Shown here: positions 14,063 through 22,744 of the stretch, piece after piece
Numbering within the stretch: the stretch's first letter is position 1
Layout: each line of letters starts with the position of its first letter
Assembly (NCBI GenBank): GCA_017745235.1
Contig: JAGHZU010000030.1
Location: 1-45,359 of the forward strand
DNA length: 45,359 nucleotides
DNA from: Caulobacter sp.
GTDB lineage: Bacteria; Pseudomonadota; Alphaproteobacteria; Caulobacterales; Caulobacteraceae
Direction of reading: 5' to 3'
Made by a program: the position numbers and the translations under genes
The notes under the pieces: generated by a model
What the model saw: the letters and a program-made list of their open reading frames with translations, nothing else
What the model was told of the DNA's origin: nothing
The model's database searches: none

Positions 14063-14779
14063 CTACTTCTCGGCTTCCTGCAGCACCCCGATGACGCGGC
14101 CGCCCTTGGCCCCCTGCAGAATGATGACGGTCTTCAACTCGTCGTCGCTGGCGCTGGCGGGCAGGCGATAGAGCTTGGGACGACCGGCCCAGGGGCCCAG
14201 GCGCACCAGCTCACGCACCACATTGCGATGGACCAGGGTCTGGCCGCGGTTGTCGCCGCGCTTGACGGCGATGTCCTGCTCGCGCGGGTCGTAGCGCACC
14301 AGCCAGACCTCGCCGCCGCCGCGGGGGGCGGGGCCCGAGCCGACGGCGACGCGATCGCCGCCACGCACGAACTCCATGTCCGGCGCATTGGCGCGGACCT
14401 TGGCGGCCGATCGCACCAGGGCCTCCACCGTCTCGGCCTTGACGCCCGAGACCTGCTCACGGCCAGCCACCACCACCTGCGGCGTGGGCACGTCGCGCAG
14501 CGAGAATTTCTGGGCGTAGGCGCGCTGCCGGGCCGCGAAGGCCGGCTTGGCGAAGGTGTCGGTCCAGCCGAGATAGTCCCAGTAGTCGACCGAGTAGGTC
14601 AGGGCCAGAACGCCCTTGTCGTCGGCCAGCTGGGCCACGGCCTGGTTGGCCTTGCCGCAGGACGAGCAGCCCTGGGCGGTGAACAGCTCGACAAGCACCG
14701 GCGTCTTGGCCTGGGCCGGGACGACGGTGGCGAGACCCGCGAGGGCGGTGACGAAGAGAGAGAGAACGGCCTGACGCAT
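14063..14779 (-). CDS. DUF1223 secreted thioredoxin-like protein
   Basis: A 238-residue exported protein: signal peptide MRQAVLSLFVTALAGLATVVPAQA (cut near residue 24), then the DUF1223 signature VELFTAQGCSSCGKANQ with a CxxC pair, YSVDYWDYLGWTDTFAKPAF and the PQVVVAGREQVSG strand. The family has a thioredoxin-like fold and an unknown role, possibly periplasmic redox or metal handling. The CSSC pair is intact. It is leftward and probably monocistronic, and converges on the second small RNA. Confidence 0.88.
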   Translation of the reverse strand: MRQAVLSLFVTALAGLATVVPAQAKTPVLVELFTAQGCSSCGKANQAVAQLADDKGVLALTYSVDYWDYLGWTDTFAKPAFAARQRAYAQKFSLRDVPTPQVVVAGREQVSGVKAETVEALVRSAAKVRANAPDMEFVRGGDRVAVGSGPAPRGGGEVWLVRYDPREQDIAVKRGDNRGQTLVHRNVVRELVRLGPWAGRPKLYRLPASASDDELKTVIILQGAKGGRVIGVLQEAEK

Positions 14780-14864
14780 GTGCGGGGCACTTAAGCCAAG
14801 ATCGCGCCGCGCCGCCGTTCACGAGGCCGTGAATGGGCCGATCTTCGGCCTTTCAGGGCCGTCG

Positions 14865-14898
14865 CAAAGAAAAAGCCGGACCCTGGAGGGGTCCGGCT
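14865..14898 (-). terminator. acnA: Rho-independent terminator of acnA
   Basis: Read leftwards, the stem AGCCGGACCC/GGGTCCGGCT (plus-strand 14874-14883 and 14889-14898) is followed by an almost pure T-tract (plus-strand CAAAGAAAAA, 14865-14874). It lies 45 bases after the acnA stop and insulates DUF1223 from acnA transcription. Confidence 0.9.
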
Positions 14899-14942
14899 CG
14901 TTCCTTCGAGGCCTCGCAAGAGACGTTCGATGCGTCCTACGC

Positions 14943-17630
14943 TCAGTCGGCCTTGGCCAGGTTGCGCAGCACGTAGTTCAGCACGCCGCCGTTCTTGAAG
15001 TATTCAAGCTCGGTCGGGGTGTCGATGCGGCAGCGGACCGGGAAGCGGGCGATGCGGCCGTCGGTCGGGCGGTACAGCTCGACGATTAGCTGCTTGCGCG
15101 GGGCCAGGTCCTGCAGGCCGCGGATCGAGACGATCTCCTCGCCCGTCAGTTCCAGCTTCTGCCAGCCGTCCTGGATGAACTGCAGCGGCAGCACGCCCAT
15201 GCCGACCAGGTTCGAGCGGTGGATGCGCTCGAAGCTCTCGGTGATCACCGCGCGGACGCCCAGCAGCTTGGTGCCCTTGGCGGCCCAGTCACGCGACGAG
15301 CCGGTGCCGTATTCCTTGCCCGCGAAGACCACGGCCGGACGGCCTTCTTCCTGGTACTTCATGGCCGCGTCGTAGATCGACATCACTTCGCCCGAGGGGA
15401 AGTGCTTGGTCACCCCGCCCTCGATGTCCGGGGTGATCTTGTTGCGGATGCGGATGTTGGCGAACGTGCCGCGCATCATCACCTGGTGGTTGCCGCGACG
15501 AGCGCCGTAGCCGTTGAAGTCCAGCGGGTCGACGCCGTGCTCGATCAGGTACTGGCCGGCCGGGCTGGTCTTCTTGATCGAACCGGCCGGGCTGATGTGG
15601 TCGGTGGTGATCGAGTCGCCGAAGACGGCCAGGACGCGGGCTTCCACAATGTCGGTCACCGGGGCCGGCGTCATCGACATGTTGGGGAAGTAGGGCGGGT
15701 TCTGGACGTAGGTGGAGTCGGCTTCCCAGGCGTAGGTCTGGCCGCCGGACACCTTGATCCCCTGCCAGTTCTTGTCGCCCTTGAAGACGTCGCCGTAGCG
15801 GCTGGCGAACATCTTTTCCGTCACCGACTTGCGCTGCAGGGTGGCGATGTCCTCGTTCGAGGGCCAGATGTCCTTCAGGAAGACGTCGTTGCCCTTCTTG
15901 TCCTGGCCGATCGGCTGGGTCGCCAGGTCGATCTTCATCGAGCCGGCCAGGGCGTAGGCCACCACCAGCGGCGGCGAGGCCAGGTAGTTGGCGCGGACGT
16001 CGGGGTTCACGCGGCCTTCGAAGTTGCGGTTGCCCGACAGGACCGAACAGGCCACCAGGTCGGCGTCGTTGACGGCCTTGCTGATGTTCTCGGGCAGCGG
16101 ACCCGAGTTGCCGATGCAGGTGGTGCAGCCATAGCCCACGAGGTTGAAGCCGAGGGCGTCGAGGTGCTTCTGCAGGCCGGCCTTGGCCAGATAGTCGGTG
16201 ACCACCTGCGAACCGGGGGCGAGCGAGGTCTTCACCCACGGCTTGACCTTCAGGCCCTTGGCCACCGCGTTCTTGGCCAGCAGGCCGGCGGCGATCAGCA
16301 CCGAGGGATTGGAGGTGTTGGTGCACGAGGTGATGGCGGCGATGACCACGTCGCCGTGGCCGACGTCGAAGTTTTCACCCTCCACCGGCACGCGGGCGTC
16401 GGGCGATTCGGCCTTGCCGAACTCACCGGCCAGGGCTTCGGCGAACTTCGGGGCGGCTTCGGTCAGCAGGACGCGGTCTTGCGGACGCTTGGGGCCGGCC
16501 AGCGACGGCAGGACGGACGCCAGGTCCAGTTCCAGGGTGTCGGTGAAGGTCGGCTCGGCGACGCCGGGCTCCCACCACAGGCCCTGTTCCTTGGCGTAGG
16601 CTTCCACCAGGGCGACGCGCTCGGCGGTGCGGCCGGTGCCCTTCAGGTAGGCGACGGTCGCGGCCGAAACCGGGAAGAAGCCGCAGGTGGCGCCGTATTC
16701 CGGGGCCATGTTGGCGATGGTCGCCTGGTCTTCCAGGGTCAGGCCGGCCAGGGCGTCGCCGTAGAATTCGACGAACTTGCCCACCACGCCCTTCTTGCGC
16801 AGCATCTGGGTGACGGTCAGCACCAGGTCGGTGGCCGTGGCGCCTTCCGGCAGGGCGCCGGTCAGCTTGAAGCCGATGACTTCCGGGATCAGCATCGGGA
16901 TCGGCTGGCCCAGCATCGCGGCCTCGGCCTCGATACCGCCCACGCCCCAGCCCAGGACCGACAGGCCGTTGACCATGGTGGTGTGGCTGTCGGTGCCGAC
17001 GACGGTGTCCGGATAGGCGACTTCGGCGCCGTCGACCATGGCGGTCCAGACGGTCTGGGCCAGGTATTCCAGGTTCACCTGGTGGCAGATGCCGGTGCCG
17101 GGGGGCACGACGCGGAAGTTGTTGAACGCCGACGAGCCCCAACGCAGGAAGCGGTAGCGCTCCAGGTTACGCTCGTATTCCCGCTCGACGTTCTCTTCGA
17201 ACGCCTTGGCGTTGCCGAAGTGGTCGACCATGACCGAGTGGTCGATGACCAGGTCGACGGGGTTCAGGGGGTTGATCTTGGCCGGGTCGGCGTTCAGGGC
17301 GACCATGGCGTCGCGCATGGCGGCCAGGTCGACGACGGCCGGAACGCCGGTGAAGTCCTGCATCAGCACGCGGGCCGGGCGGAAGCTGATTTCGTGCTCG
17401 ACGCTGCCCTTGTTCGACAGCCAGTTGGCGACGGCCTTCAGGTCGTCTTCACGGACGGACACGCCGTCTTCGTAGCGCAGCAGGTTCTCCAGCAGCACCT
17501 TCATCGACACCGGCAGCTTGCTGGTGTCGGCAAGACCGGCTTCCTCGGCGGCGCGAAGGCTGTAATAGACATAGGTCTTTCCGCCGACGACGAGTTCGCG
17601 GCGGGTTTTGAGGCTGTCGACTGACGCCAT
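14943..17630 (-). CDS. acnA: Aconitate hydratase A
   Basis: An 895-residue monofunctional aconitase of the AcnA/IRP1 type, which isomerises citrate to isocitrate in the TCA cycle. The [4Fe-4S] ligands are visible in SCTNTSNPS (first Cys) and YGCTTCIGNSG (second and third). Substrate-binding segments include VVGTDSHTTMVNGL, PGTGICHQVNLEYL and GKEYGTGSSRDWAAKG in the swivelling C-terminal domain. I start at the ATG at 17628-17630 (MASVDSLKTRRELVVGGKTY); an open frame upstream to 17795 has no aconitase homology. The gene has its own terminator and is divergent from ccmA. Confidence 0.97.
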   Translation of the reverse strand: MASVDSLKTRRELVVGGKTYVYYSLRAAEEAGLADTSKLPVSMKVLLENLLRYEDGVSVREDDLKAVANWLSNKGSVEHEISFRPARVLMQDFTGVPAVVDLAAMRDAMVALNADPAKINPLNPVDLVIDHSVMVDHFGNAKAFEENVEREYERNLERYRFLRWGSSAFNNFRVVPPGTGICHQVNLEYLAQTVWTAMVDGAEVAYPDTVVGTDSHTTMVNGLSVLGWGVGGIEAEAAMLGQPIPMLIPEVIGFKLTGALPEGATATDLVLTVTQMLRKKGVVGKFVEFYGDALAGLTLEDQATIANMAPEYGATCGFFPVSAATVAYLKGTGRTAERVALVEAYAKEQGLWWEPGVAEPTFTDTLELDLASVLPSLAGPKRPQDRVLLTEAAPKFAEALAGEFGKAESPDARVPVEGENFDVGHGDVVIAAITSCTNTSNPSVLIAAGLLAKNAVAKGLKVKPWVKTSLAPGSQVVTDYLAKAGLQKHLDALGFNLVGYGCTTCIGNSGPLPENISKAVNDADLVACSVLSGNRNFEGRVNPDVRANYLASPPLVVAYALAGSMKIDLATQPIGQDKKGNDVFLKDIWPSNEDIATLQRKSVTEKMFASRYGDVFKGDKNWQGIKVSGGQTYAWEADSTYVQNPPYFPNMSMTPAPVTDIVEARVLAVFGDSITTDHISPAGSIKKTSPAGQYLIEHGVDPLDFNGYGARRGNHQVMMRGTFANIRIRNKITPDIEGGVTKHFPSGEVMSIYDAAMKYQEEGRPAVVFAGKEYGTGSSRDWAAKGTKLLGVRAVITESFERIHRSNLVGMGVLPLQFIQDGWQKLELTGEEIVSIRGLQDLAPRKQLIVELYRPTDGRIARFPVRCRIDTPTELEYFKNGGVLNYVLRNLAKAD

Positions 17631-17823
17631 TGCGAAGGATCCCTTCTCTGTCCACGGCCGCCGGAAAACCTCTCCCGGGATCGCGCGATCGAGGCGGACC
17701 CACAGCGTCCATCCTCGCGCCGCGTACGCCCCTATCAATCTGGAGGGTGACGGCCGAGGGCTTCTTAGTCCTCGTTTTTGGCAACGTCCATGCACAGGAC
17801 AGGGTTTTGGGCGCTATCGGACA

Positions 17824-18438
17824 ATGTTGAGAGCCGTTCGCACAAAGGGTTTAAGTCTGGTCCGCGGCGAACGTCGCTTGTTCTCCGGGTTCGACCTGGA
17901 GATCCGGTCTGGCCAGGCCATAGCCCTGACCGGTCGCAACGGCGCGGGCAAGACCAGCCTTCTGCGCGCCGTGGCGGGACTGTTGAAGCCCGCCGAGGGC
18001 GAAGTCGAGTTTCTGGGCGAGGGCGGCGCGCTGGAGGCCGAAGCCGCCCGTGCCGAGGCGCTGCACCTGGTCGGTCACCACGACGGCCTCAAGTCGACCC
18101 GTTCGGCCTGGGAGGAATTGCTGTTCCAGGCCCTGTGGACTGGCGGGACCGAAGAGTCGGCCCGCCGCGCCGCCGAGCGCCTGGATCTTGACCGTCTTCT
18201 GGGGCTTGAGATCCGCCGGTTGTCGGCGGGCCAGCGCCGCCGCGTGGCCCTGGCCCGCCTGTTGGCCAGTCCCCGACCGCTATGGCTGCTGGACGAGCCG
18301 ATGGCGCCGCTGGACGCTGGACACCGTGAAGGCTTCGGCGTCCTGATGGCCGAGCACCTGGCCGGTGGCGGAATGGTTCTGGCCGCCGTCCACGATCCCT
18401 TGCCCGTACCCTGCGACATCGTCGAGGTGGGCGGATGA
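17824..18438 (+). CDS. ccmA: Heme exporter ATP-binding subunit CcmA
   Basis: A 204-residue ABC ATPase of cytochrome c biogenesis system I. The Walker A motif GRNGAGKTS is at 37-45, the signature LSAGQRRRVALARLL follows near residue 134, and Walker B is LWLLDEP. With CcmB (and CcmC/D) it powers release of holo-CcmE, the heme chaperone, in the periplasm. The ATG at 17824 is chosen because the protein begins there in the family; the frame remains open upstream without homology. The stop overlaps the ccmB start by 4 bases (ATGA). Confidence 0.93.
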   Translation: MLRAVRTKGLSLVRGERRLFSGFDLEIRSGQAIALTGRNGAGKTSLLRAVAGLLKPAEGEVEFLGEGGALEAEAARAEALHLVGHHDGLKSTRSAWEELLFQALWTGGTEESARRAAERLDLDRLLGLEIRRLSAGQRRRVALARLLASPRPLWLLDEPMAPLDAGHREGFGVLMAEHLAGGGMVLAAVHDPLPVPCDIVEVGG

Positions 18439-19100
18439 AGGCGTTCTCGATCCTGCTTCGGCGCGAGCTGGCCCTGGCCTGGGGCAAGGGCGGCGGTCCT
18501 CTGCTGGCCCTGGCCTTCTACGCCTGCGTCGTGACCCTGCTGCCGCTGGCGGCGGGCCGGGCGCCCGAGCGGCTGTCGGGCCTGGCCCCCGGCATCGCCT
18601 GGCTGGCCCTGGCCCTGGCCGCCCTGCTGTCGCTGGAGCGCCTGTTCGAGCGCGACTTCGAGGACGGCGCCCTGGACCTGCTGGCGCTGGGGCCCGCGCC
18701 CTTGGAGCTCGTGGCCGCGACCAAGTGTCTGGCCCACTGGCTGGCGGCCGGCGCCCCCCTGGCCCTGGCCTCGCCGATCGCGGCCCTGGCCCTGGGCGCC
18801 TCGCCGACGGTGATCCCGTTGCTGGTCCCCTGCGCCCTGGCCGGCGGCCTGGCGTTCTCCTTCCTCGGCGGTCTGGGCGCCAGCCTGGCCTTGGGCGGCA
18901 AGCGCGGCGGCCTGCTGGTGGCGGTGATCGTCCTGCCGCTCTACGTGCCGCCGGTGATCTTCGGCGCCGGTGCGCTGGACGCCCTGGCCGGCGGTCTTCC
19001 CTGGACAGGCGGGCTCTACCTGCTGCTGGCCTACGCCGCCGCCGCCGTCGCCCTGGGCCCGATCGCCATGGCCGCGGCTTGCCGCAACGCCCTGGATTGA
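18435..19100 (+). CDS. ccmB: Heme exporter membrane subunit CcmB
   Basis: A 221-residue protein with six membrane segments, the partner of CcmA. Family stretches are ILLRRELALAWGKGGG at the N-terminus, LALAALLSLERLFERDFEDG after the second segment, and KCLAHWLAAGAPLALASPIAA. The start overlaps the ccmA stop, so the pair is translationally coupled. The next ccm gene (ccmC) is 1.66 kb away beyond two other genes, unlike the usual contiguous ccmABCD arrangement. The stop is 3 bases from the stop of the convergent DMT transporter. Confidence 0.92.
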   Translation: MKAFSILLRRELALAWGKGGGPLLALAFYACVVTLLPLAAGRAPERLSGLAPGIAWLALALAALLSLERLFERDFEDGALDLLALGPAPLELVAATKCLAHWLAAGAPLALASPIAALALGASPTVIPLLVPCALAGGLAFSFLGGLGASLALGGKRGGLLVAVIVLPLYVPPVIFGAGALDALAGGLPWTGGLYLLLAYAAAAVALGPIAMAAACRNALD

Positions 19101-19103
19101 TCC

Positions 19104-20018
19104 TCAGGCCATTTCCGGCGGACACGGCCCCTGCAGGTCGGTAGGGGCGGCGTGCCGCTCGCCTAGCACCACCGCGAAACTGCCGGCGATGATCATCAAC
19201 CCGCCAACGCCTAGGGCCCAGCTCAGGTGGTCGCCGAACAGCAGAACGCCGATGCTGGCCCCCATCAGCGGCTCGATGTTGATGAACACCCCGGCGCTGG
19301 CGCTGCCGACGCGGGAGGAGCCGAACTGCCAGGCGACCGTGGCCAGCAGGGTGGCCAGCACGCCCAGGCCCAGGACGCCCAGCCAGGCGTTCAGGCTCAG
19401 GTCCAGCCTGGGCGGACCGTGCATGGCGAAGGCGATCGGCAGGATGGTGACGGTGGCGACGATCACGGTCACCGCCGGAATGGCCATGGCGTTGGGCGCC
19501 TTGGGCGCGCGGCGCAGCACGATCAGCCAGGCCAGGAAGATCAGCAGCGAACCCAGGGACAGGGCCACGCCCAGGGGCGAGCCGGCGCCGTCGGGCTTTC
19601 CGGCGATCAGGGCCGCGCCCAGGGTCGCGGCCGCGACCCCGCCCCACGAGGCGCGGCTGACCTTTTCGCCCAGAAGCTTGGCCGAAATGGCGATCAGGGC
19701 CGGCATGGCGCCGACCAGCAGGGCCGCCAGGGTGACGCTGACATGGGCCAGACCCTCGAACTGGACCATGAACGCCACGCCGTACAGAGCCCCCGCCAGC
19801 AGGACAACGGGCGAGCGGAAGAGGGCCCGGGTCGCAGCGTCGCGCAGGGCGAAGGGCGCGGCCACCACCGCCGCCACGACGAAGCGCAGCAGCACCATGT
19901 GGGCCGCGTCGGTCTCGCGCAGCACCAGCTTGCCCAGCGGGAAGCCGAGCCCCCAGCACACGCCCGCCAGGATCAGGGACAGGAAGGCCAGGCGCTTGGC
20001 GGGAGTCATGGAGCTCAT
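19104..20018 (-). CDS. EamA/DMT-superfamily exporter
   Basis: A 304-residue inner-membrane protein with ten hydrophobic helices in two EamA repeats (first: FLSLILAGVCWGLGFPLGKL; second: AIPAVTVIVATVTILPIAFA). Conserved EamA features include the loop LRFVVAAVVAAPFALRD and the second-repeat ending GVFINIEPLMGASIGVLLFGD. Drug/metabolite transporters export amino acids, nucleotides or small metabolites; the substrate cannot be assigned. It is opposite in direction to the ccm genes around it, so it looks inserted into the ccm cluster. An alternative start 9 bases downstream is possible. Confidence 0.87.
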   Translation of the reverse strand: MSSMTPAKRLAFLSLILAGVCWGLGFPLGKLVLRETDAAHMVLLRFVVAAVVAAPFALRDAATRALFRSPVVLLAGALYGVAFMVQFEGLAHVSVTLAALLVGAMPALIAISAKLLGEKVSRASWGGVAAATLGAALIAGKPDGAGSPLGVALSLGSLLIFLAWLIVLRRAPKAPNAMAIPAVTVIVATVTILPIAFAMHGPPRLDLSLNAWLGVLGLGVLATLLATVAWQFGSSRVGSASAGVFINIEPLMGASIGVLLFGDHLSWALGVGGLMIIAGSFAVVLGERHAAPTDLQGPCPPEMA

Positions 20019-20165
20019 AGGGGCCTCTTGCCGTATTCGGGCCGGCTTGGCGACCCTTGCCGCGCTTGTCCCTTCAATCCTGCAACAAACCTCTCGCAGG
20101 CTGACATTCGTGGGTTACATCGCCCTTCGAGGTTGCGGCCAGGGACATTCACTGGAGCAATCCTC

Positions 20166-20711
20166 ATGCGCTTCGCCACGCGCCGCCTCGCCTTGATGGC
20201 CGGGGCCGCTCTCGCCGCCTCGATCTCGACCGCAGCCCTCGCCCAGGATCCGGGACCGCCTCCCGGACCGCCCCCGATGATGGATGAAGGCCCGGGCGGC
20301 CCGCCGCCCATGTTCCACCATCGCTTCGATCCCGAAGCCCACGCCCAGCACCTGCGGGACGTCCTGCAACTGCGTCCGGATCAGGACGGCGCCCTGAAGG
20401 CCTACCTGGCCGCCATCGCTCCGCCCCGTCCCGCCGAGGGCGAGCGGCGGGCTCGCCCAGCTTCCGAGGCGCCGCTGACCACGCCGCAGCGCCTCGACCG
20501 CGAAGCCGAACGCCTGGCCCGCTTCAGTGAGGCCTTCAAGGCGCGCGCGGCGGCCACCCGGACCTTCTACGCCGCTCTTTCGCCCAGCCAGCAGAAGGCT
20601 TTCGACGCCCTGGGCCCCATGGCCGGCGGTCGCGGACCGATGATGCGCCGGGCCGAGTTCCGGCGCGCCTGGAGCGGTCCGAAGCCCGGCGGCGCGAAAA
20701 AGGAAGACTGA
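20166..20711 (+). CDS. Periplasmic Spy/CpxP-like (LTXXQ) protein
   Basis: A 181-residue exported protein: signal peptide MRFATRRLALMAGAALAASI...ALA, a Pro/Gly/Met-rich linker, then a helical region with two LTXXQ-like elements: LQLRPDQDGALKAYL near 68 and the degenerate ALSPSQQKAFDAL near 141. The segment between is rich in Arg, Ala and Glu and likely a long helical hairpin, as in Spy. Such proteins act as ATP-independent periplasmic chaperones or metal/stress sensors. GGAG lies before the ATG. It sits directly upstream of ccmC in the same direction, with 52 bases between. Confidence 0.75.
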   Translation: MRFATRRLALMAGAALAASISTAALAQDPGPPPGPPPMMDEGPGGPPPMFHHRFDPEAHAQHLRDVLQLRPDQDGALKAYLAAIAPPRPAEGERRARPASEAPLTTPQRLDREAERLARFSEAFKARAAATRTFYAALSPSQQKAFDALGPMAGGRGPMMRRAEFRRAWSGPKPGGAKKED

Positions 20712-20763
20712 ACGGCCTCGCTGGACGATTGCGGGCGTCCGCCGGGCGTTCTAATGCACCTGG

Positions 20764-21510
20764 ATGGGCGCCCGTGATCCTCATCACCCCTTGGACTTTC
20801 TGAGCAACCCCGAGCGGTTCATGGCCTTCTCGCGGTGGGCCGCGCCGATGTTCGGCGCCATCGCCGCAGTACTGGGGATCGCGGGCTTGATCCTCACCTT
20901 CGCCGCCCCCGAGGATTACCAGCAGGGCGACACGGTGCGGATGATGTTCATCCATGTGCCGGCCGCCTCGCTCAGCCTCTTCGTCTATCTGTGCCTGGGG
21001 ATCGCCAGCTTCCTGGCGCTCGTCTTCCGCCACGCCCTGGCCGACGCGGCCGCCGTCGCCTGCGCCCCGCTAGGCGCGGCCTTCACGGCCCTGGCCCTGG
21101 CCACCGGCTCGCTGTGGGGCAAGCCGATGTGGGGAACCTGGTGGGTTTGGGACGCCCGACTGACCTCGGTCCTGGTGCTGCTGCTGTTCTATCTGGGATA
21201 CCTGGCCCTGCGCTCGGCCCTCGAGGACGAACAGAAGGCCGCCCGGGCCGCCGCCATCCTGGCCCTGGTCGGCCTGATCAACCTGCCCATCGTCAAGTTC
21301 TCGGTCGACTGGTGGAACAGCCTGCACCAGGGTTCTTCCACCCTCTTCGCCAAGCCGGGCAACGGCCTGCCGCCGGCCTATGCCTGGCCGATGCTGGTGA
21401 TGAGCCTGGCCTATCTGTCGGCCTTCGGGTCGCTGTGGCTGGTGCGCATCCGCGCCCTGGTCTGGCGGCGAAAGGCCCGGGCCCTGGCCCTCCAGGCCGC
21501 GGAGTCCTGA
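20764..21510 (+). CDS. ccmC: Heme transporter CcmC
   Basis: A 248-residue membrane protein with six helices that delivers heme to CcmE in the periplasm. The tryptophan-rich heme-handling motif WGTWWVWDARLTS is near residue 121. The conserved periplasmic histidines are in FIHVPAASLS (near 61) and in VDWWNSLHQGSS (near 184). It heads ccmC-ccmD-ccmG: ccmD begins 4 bases after its stop. CcmE, CcmF and CcmH are not in this window. Confidence 0.94.
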   Translation: MGARDPHHPLDFLSNPERFMAFSRWAAPMFGAIAAVLGIAGLILTFAAPEDYQQGDTVRMMFIHVPAASLSLFVYLCLGIASFLALVFRHALADAAAVACAPLGAAFTALALATGSLWGKPMWGTWWVWDARLTSVLVLLLFYLGYLALRSALEDEQKAARAAAILALVGLINLPIVKFSVDWWNSLHQGSSTLFAKPGNGLPPAYAWPMLVMSLAYLSAFGSLWLVRIRALVWRRKARALALQAAES

Positions 21511-21514
21511 ACCC

Positions 21515-21691
21515 ATGCAATTCGACTTCGACGCCGGCAAGTATGCGATCTATGTCTGGCCGGCCTTCGCCCTGACGGCCGCGGTCTTCGCCTGGATGAT
21601 CGCCGACAGCCTGGGCGCCGCGCGTCGCTGGCGGCGCGAAGCCGAACGCCTGCAAGCCGAGCGGGCCAAGCGAGAGGCGCGCGGCTCGTGA
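21515..21691 (+). CDS. ccmD: Heme exporter accessory protein CcmD
   Basis: A 58-residue single-pass membrane protein: short N-terminus MQFDFDAGKYAIYVWPAFAL, one helix (about 12-30), then a basic, Arg/Glu-rich cytoplasmic tail (ARRWRREAERLQAERAKREA). Size, topology and position between ccmC and ccmG fit CcmD, which stabilises CcmE with CcmABC. The start is 4 bases after the ccmC stop, and its stop overlaps the GTG of ccmG. Confidence 0.85.
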   Translation: MQFDFDAGKYAIYVWPAFALTAAVFAWMIADSLGAARRWRREAERLQAERAKREARGS

Positions 21692-22206
21692 ACATGACCC
21701 GCTGGATCGCCTTTGCGCCGCTGCTGGTGCTGATCGCCCTGGCGGCCCTGTTCGCCGGCTACGCCCTCAAGCGTGACCCCCATGTTCAGCCGCACGCCCT
21801 GGTCGGCAAGCCCGTTCCCGCCGTCGCCCTGCTCGACCTGGACAGCGGCCGGAAGGTGGCGCTGCGCGACCAGCCGCTAGGGCCTCGCCTGGTCAACTTC
21901 TTCGCCTCGTGGTGCGCGCCCTGTCGGGTGGAGCAACCTCAGCTGATGGCCCTGAAGGACCAGGGCGTGACCATCGTCGGCGTGGCCTACAAGGATGCGC
22001 CGGACAAGACCCAGGGCTTCCTGAACGAGCTGGGCGATCCCTTCGCGCTCAAGGTCATGGACCGCGACGGCAAGGCCGGGGTCGAGTTCGGGGTCACCGG
22101 CGTGCCCGAGACCTTCGTGGTCGGCGCCGACGGCACGATCCTGGCCAAGCATAGCGGCCCGCTTGACGACGCGGCAGCCCGAGAACTGCTGCGCAAGCTG
22201 CGCTGA
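21688..22206 (+). CDS. ccmG: Thiol:disulfide interchange protein CcmG/DsbE
   Basis: A 172-residue membrane-anchored thioredoxin-fold protein. One N-terminal helix (about 7-26) precedes a periplasmic domain with the active site WCAPC (Cys76, Cys79) and the family extensions FLNELGDPFALKVMDRDGKA and GVTGVPETFVVGADG, including the cis-Pro loop. It keeps apocytochrome c cysteines reduced for heme ligation. The GTG at 21688 overlaps the ccmD stop (GTGA); an ATG 6 bases later is the other possible start. Confidence 0.92.
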   Translation: MNMTRWIAFAPLLVLIALAALFAGYALKRDPHVQPHALVGKPVPAVALLDLDSGRKVALRDQPLGPRLVNFFASWCAPCRVEQPQLMALKDQGVTIVGVAYKDAPDKTQGFLNELGDPFALKVMDRDGKAGVEFGVTGVPETFVVGADGTILAKHSGPLDDAAARELLRKLR

Positions 22207-22217
22207 CAGCGACGAAA

Positions 22218-22244
22218 GGCCCGGACGCTTTCGCGGTCCGGGCC
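22218..22244 (-). terminator. Hairpin between ccmG and the glycine-zipper gene
   Basis: A 9-bp stem (GGCCCGGAC 22218-22226, GTCCGGGCC 22236-22244) with a 9-base loop. On the leftward strand it is followed by a short TTTCG tail, so it mainly suits the glycine-zipper gene, and it can serve both converging genes. Confidence 0.55.
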
Positions 22245-22269
22245 CTGGGTCATTCCTGAATTTCAGCTG

Positions 22270-22590
22270 TTAGCAGCGATGGCCCTTGCCGATCTGGCTG
22301 CCGGCGTAGGCGCCCACGCCCGCGCCCAGCAGGGTGCCGGGGGTGCGGTTGCCGTTCGACACCGAGTTGCCCAGCAGGCCGCCGGCCACGGCGCCGATGA
22401 TCGCGCCAGTCGCCTTGCCGCGCTTGCGGTCCGAGCGACAGGCCTCATAGCGATTGTAGCGATCGTAACGGCTGTCGTAGCGGTGGTGGTCGCGGTAGTA
22501 GCGGCTGTCATGAGCCGAGGCGAACGACGGGGCGGCCAGGAGGGTCAGGGTCGCCGCGGCGGCGCCGATCATGGAAATGGTCTTCTTCAT
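22270..22590 (-). CDS. Glycine-zipper 2TM-domain exported protein
   Basis: A 106-residue protein with a signal peptide (MKKTISMIGAAAATLTLLAAPSFASA), a striking Tyr/Arg/Asp/His-rich stretch with repeated (D)SRY, YDR and YNR units (28-53), and a C-terminal glycine zipper (GAIIGAVAGGLLGN, GTLLGAGVGAYAGSQIG) typical of SlyB/OsmB-like 2TM proteins. There is no lipobox after the signal, so it is probably periplasmic or outer-membrane associated. Two Cys bracket the zipper and could pair. The role is unknown; these proteins often respond to envelope stress. It converges with ccmG. Confidence 0.8.
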   Translation of the reverse strand: MKKTISMIGAAAATLTLLAAPSFASAHDSRYYRDHHRYDSRYDRYNRYEACRSDRKRGKATGAIIGAVAGGLLGNSVSNGNRTPGTLLGAGVGAYAGSQIGKGHRC

Positions 22591-22744
22591 CGGGTTTATC
22601 CCTTCGATTGGCTTCGAGACTTCGCGGCCGCCGAACCCCGATCCCGGCGACCTTGAAACAGATCCTAGCCCCCGCTTCCTGAACCGCCTCGGGGCGGCCC
22701 CTTCATCTGGCGTTCAGGTTTCCGCCCGCCTTTCGCCGCGACCA

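Noticed and set aside
15219..17624. An 801-codon open frame antisense to acnA, and similar long frames opposite accD/folC, maeB and the lpt genes
   Set aside because: They mirror real genes in a high-GC genome where antisense frames stay open by codon bias. Their translations are rich in His, Gln, Gly and Arg with no domains.
17679..17690. GATCGCGCGATC perfect palindrome between acnA and ccmA
   Set aside because: Short, GC-rich and of a type common by chance in such genomes; no second copy was seen nearby.
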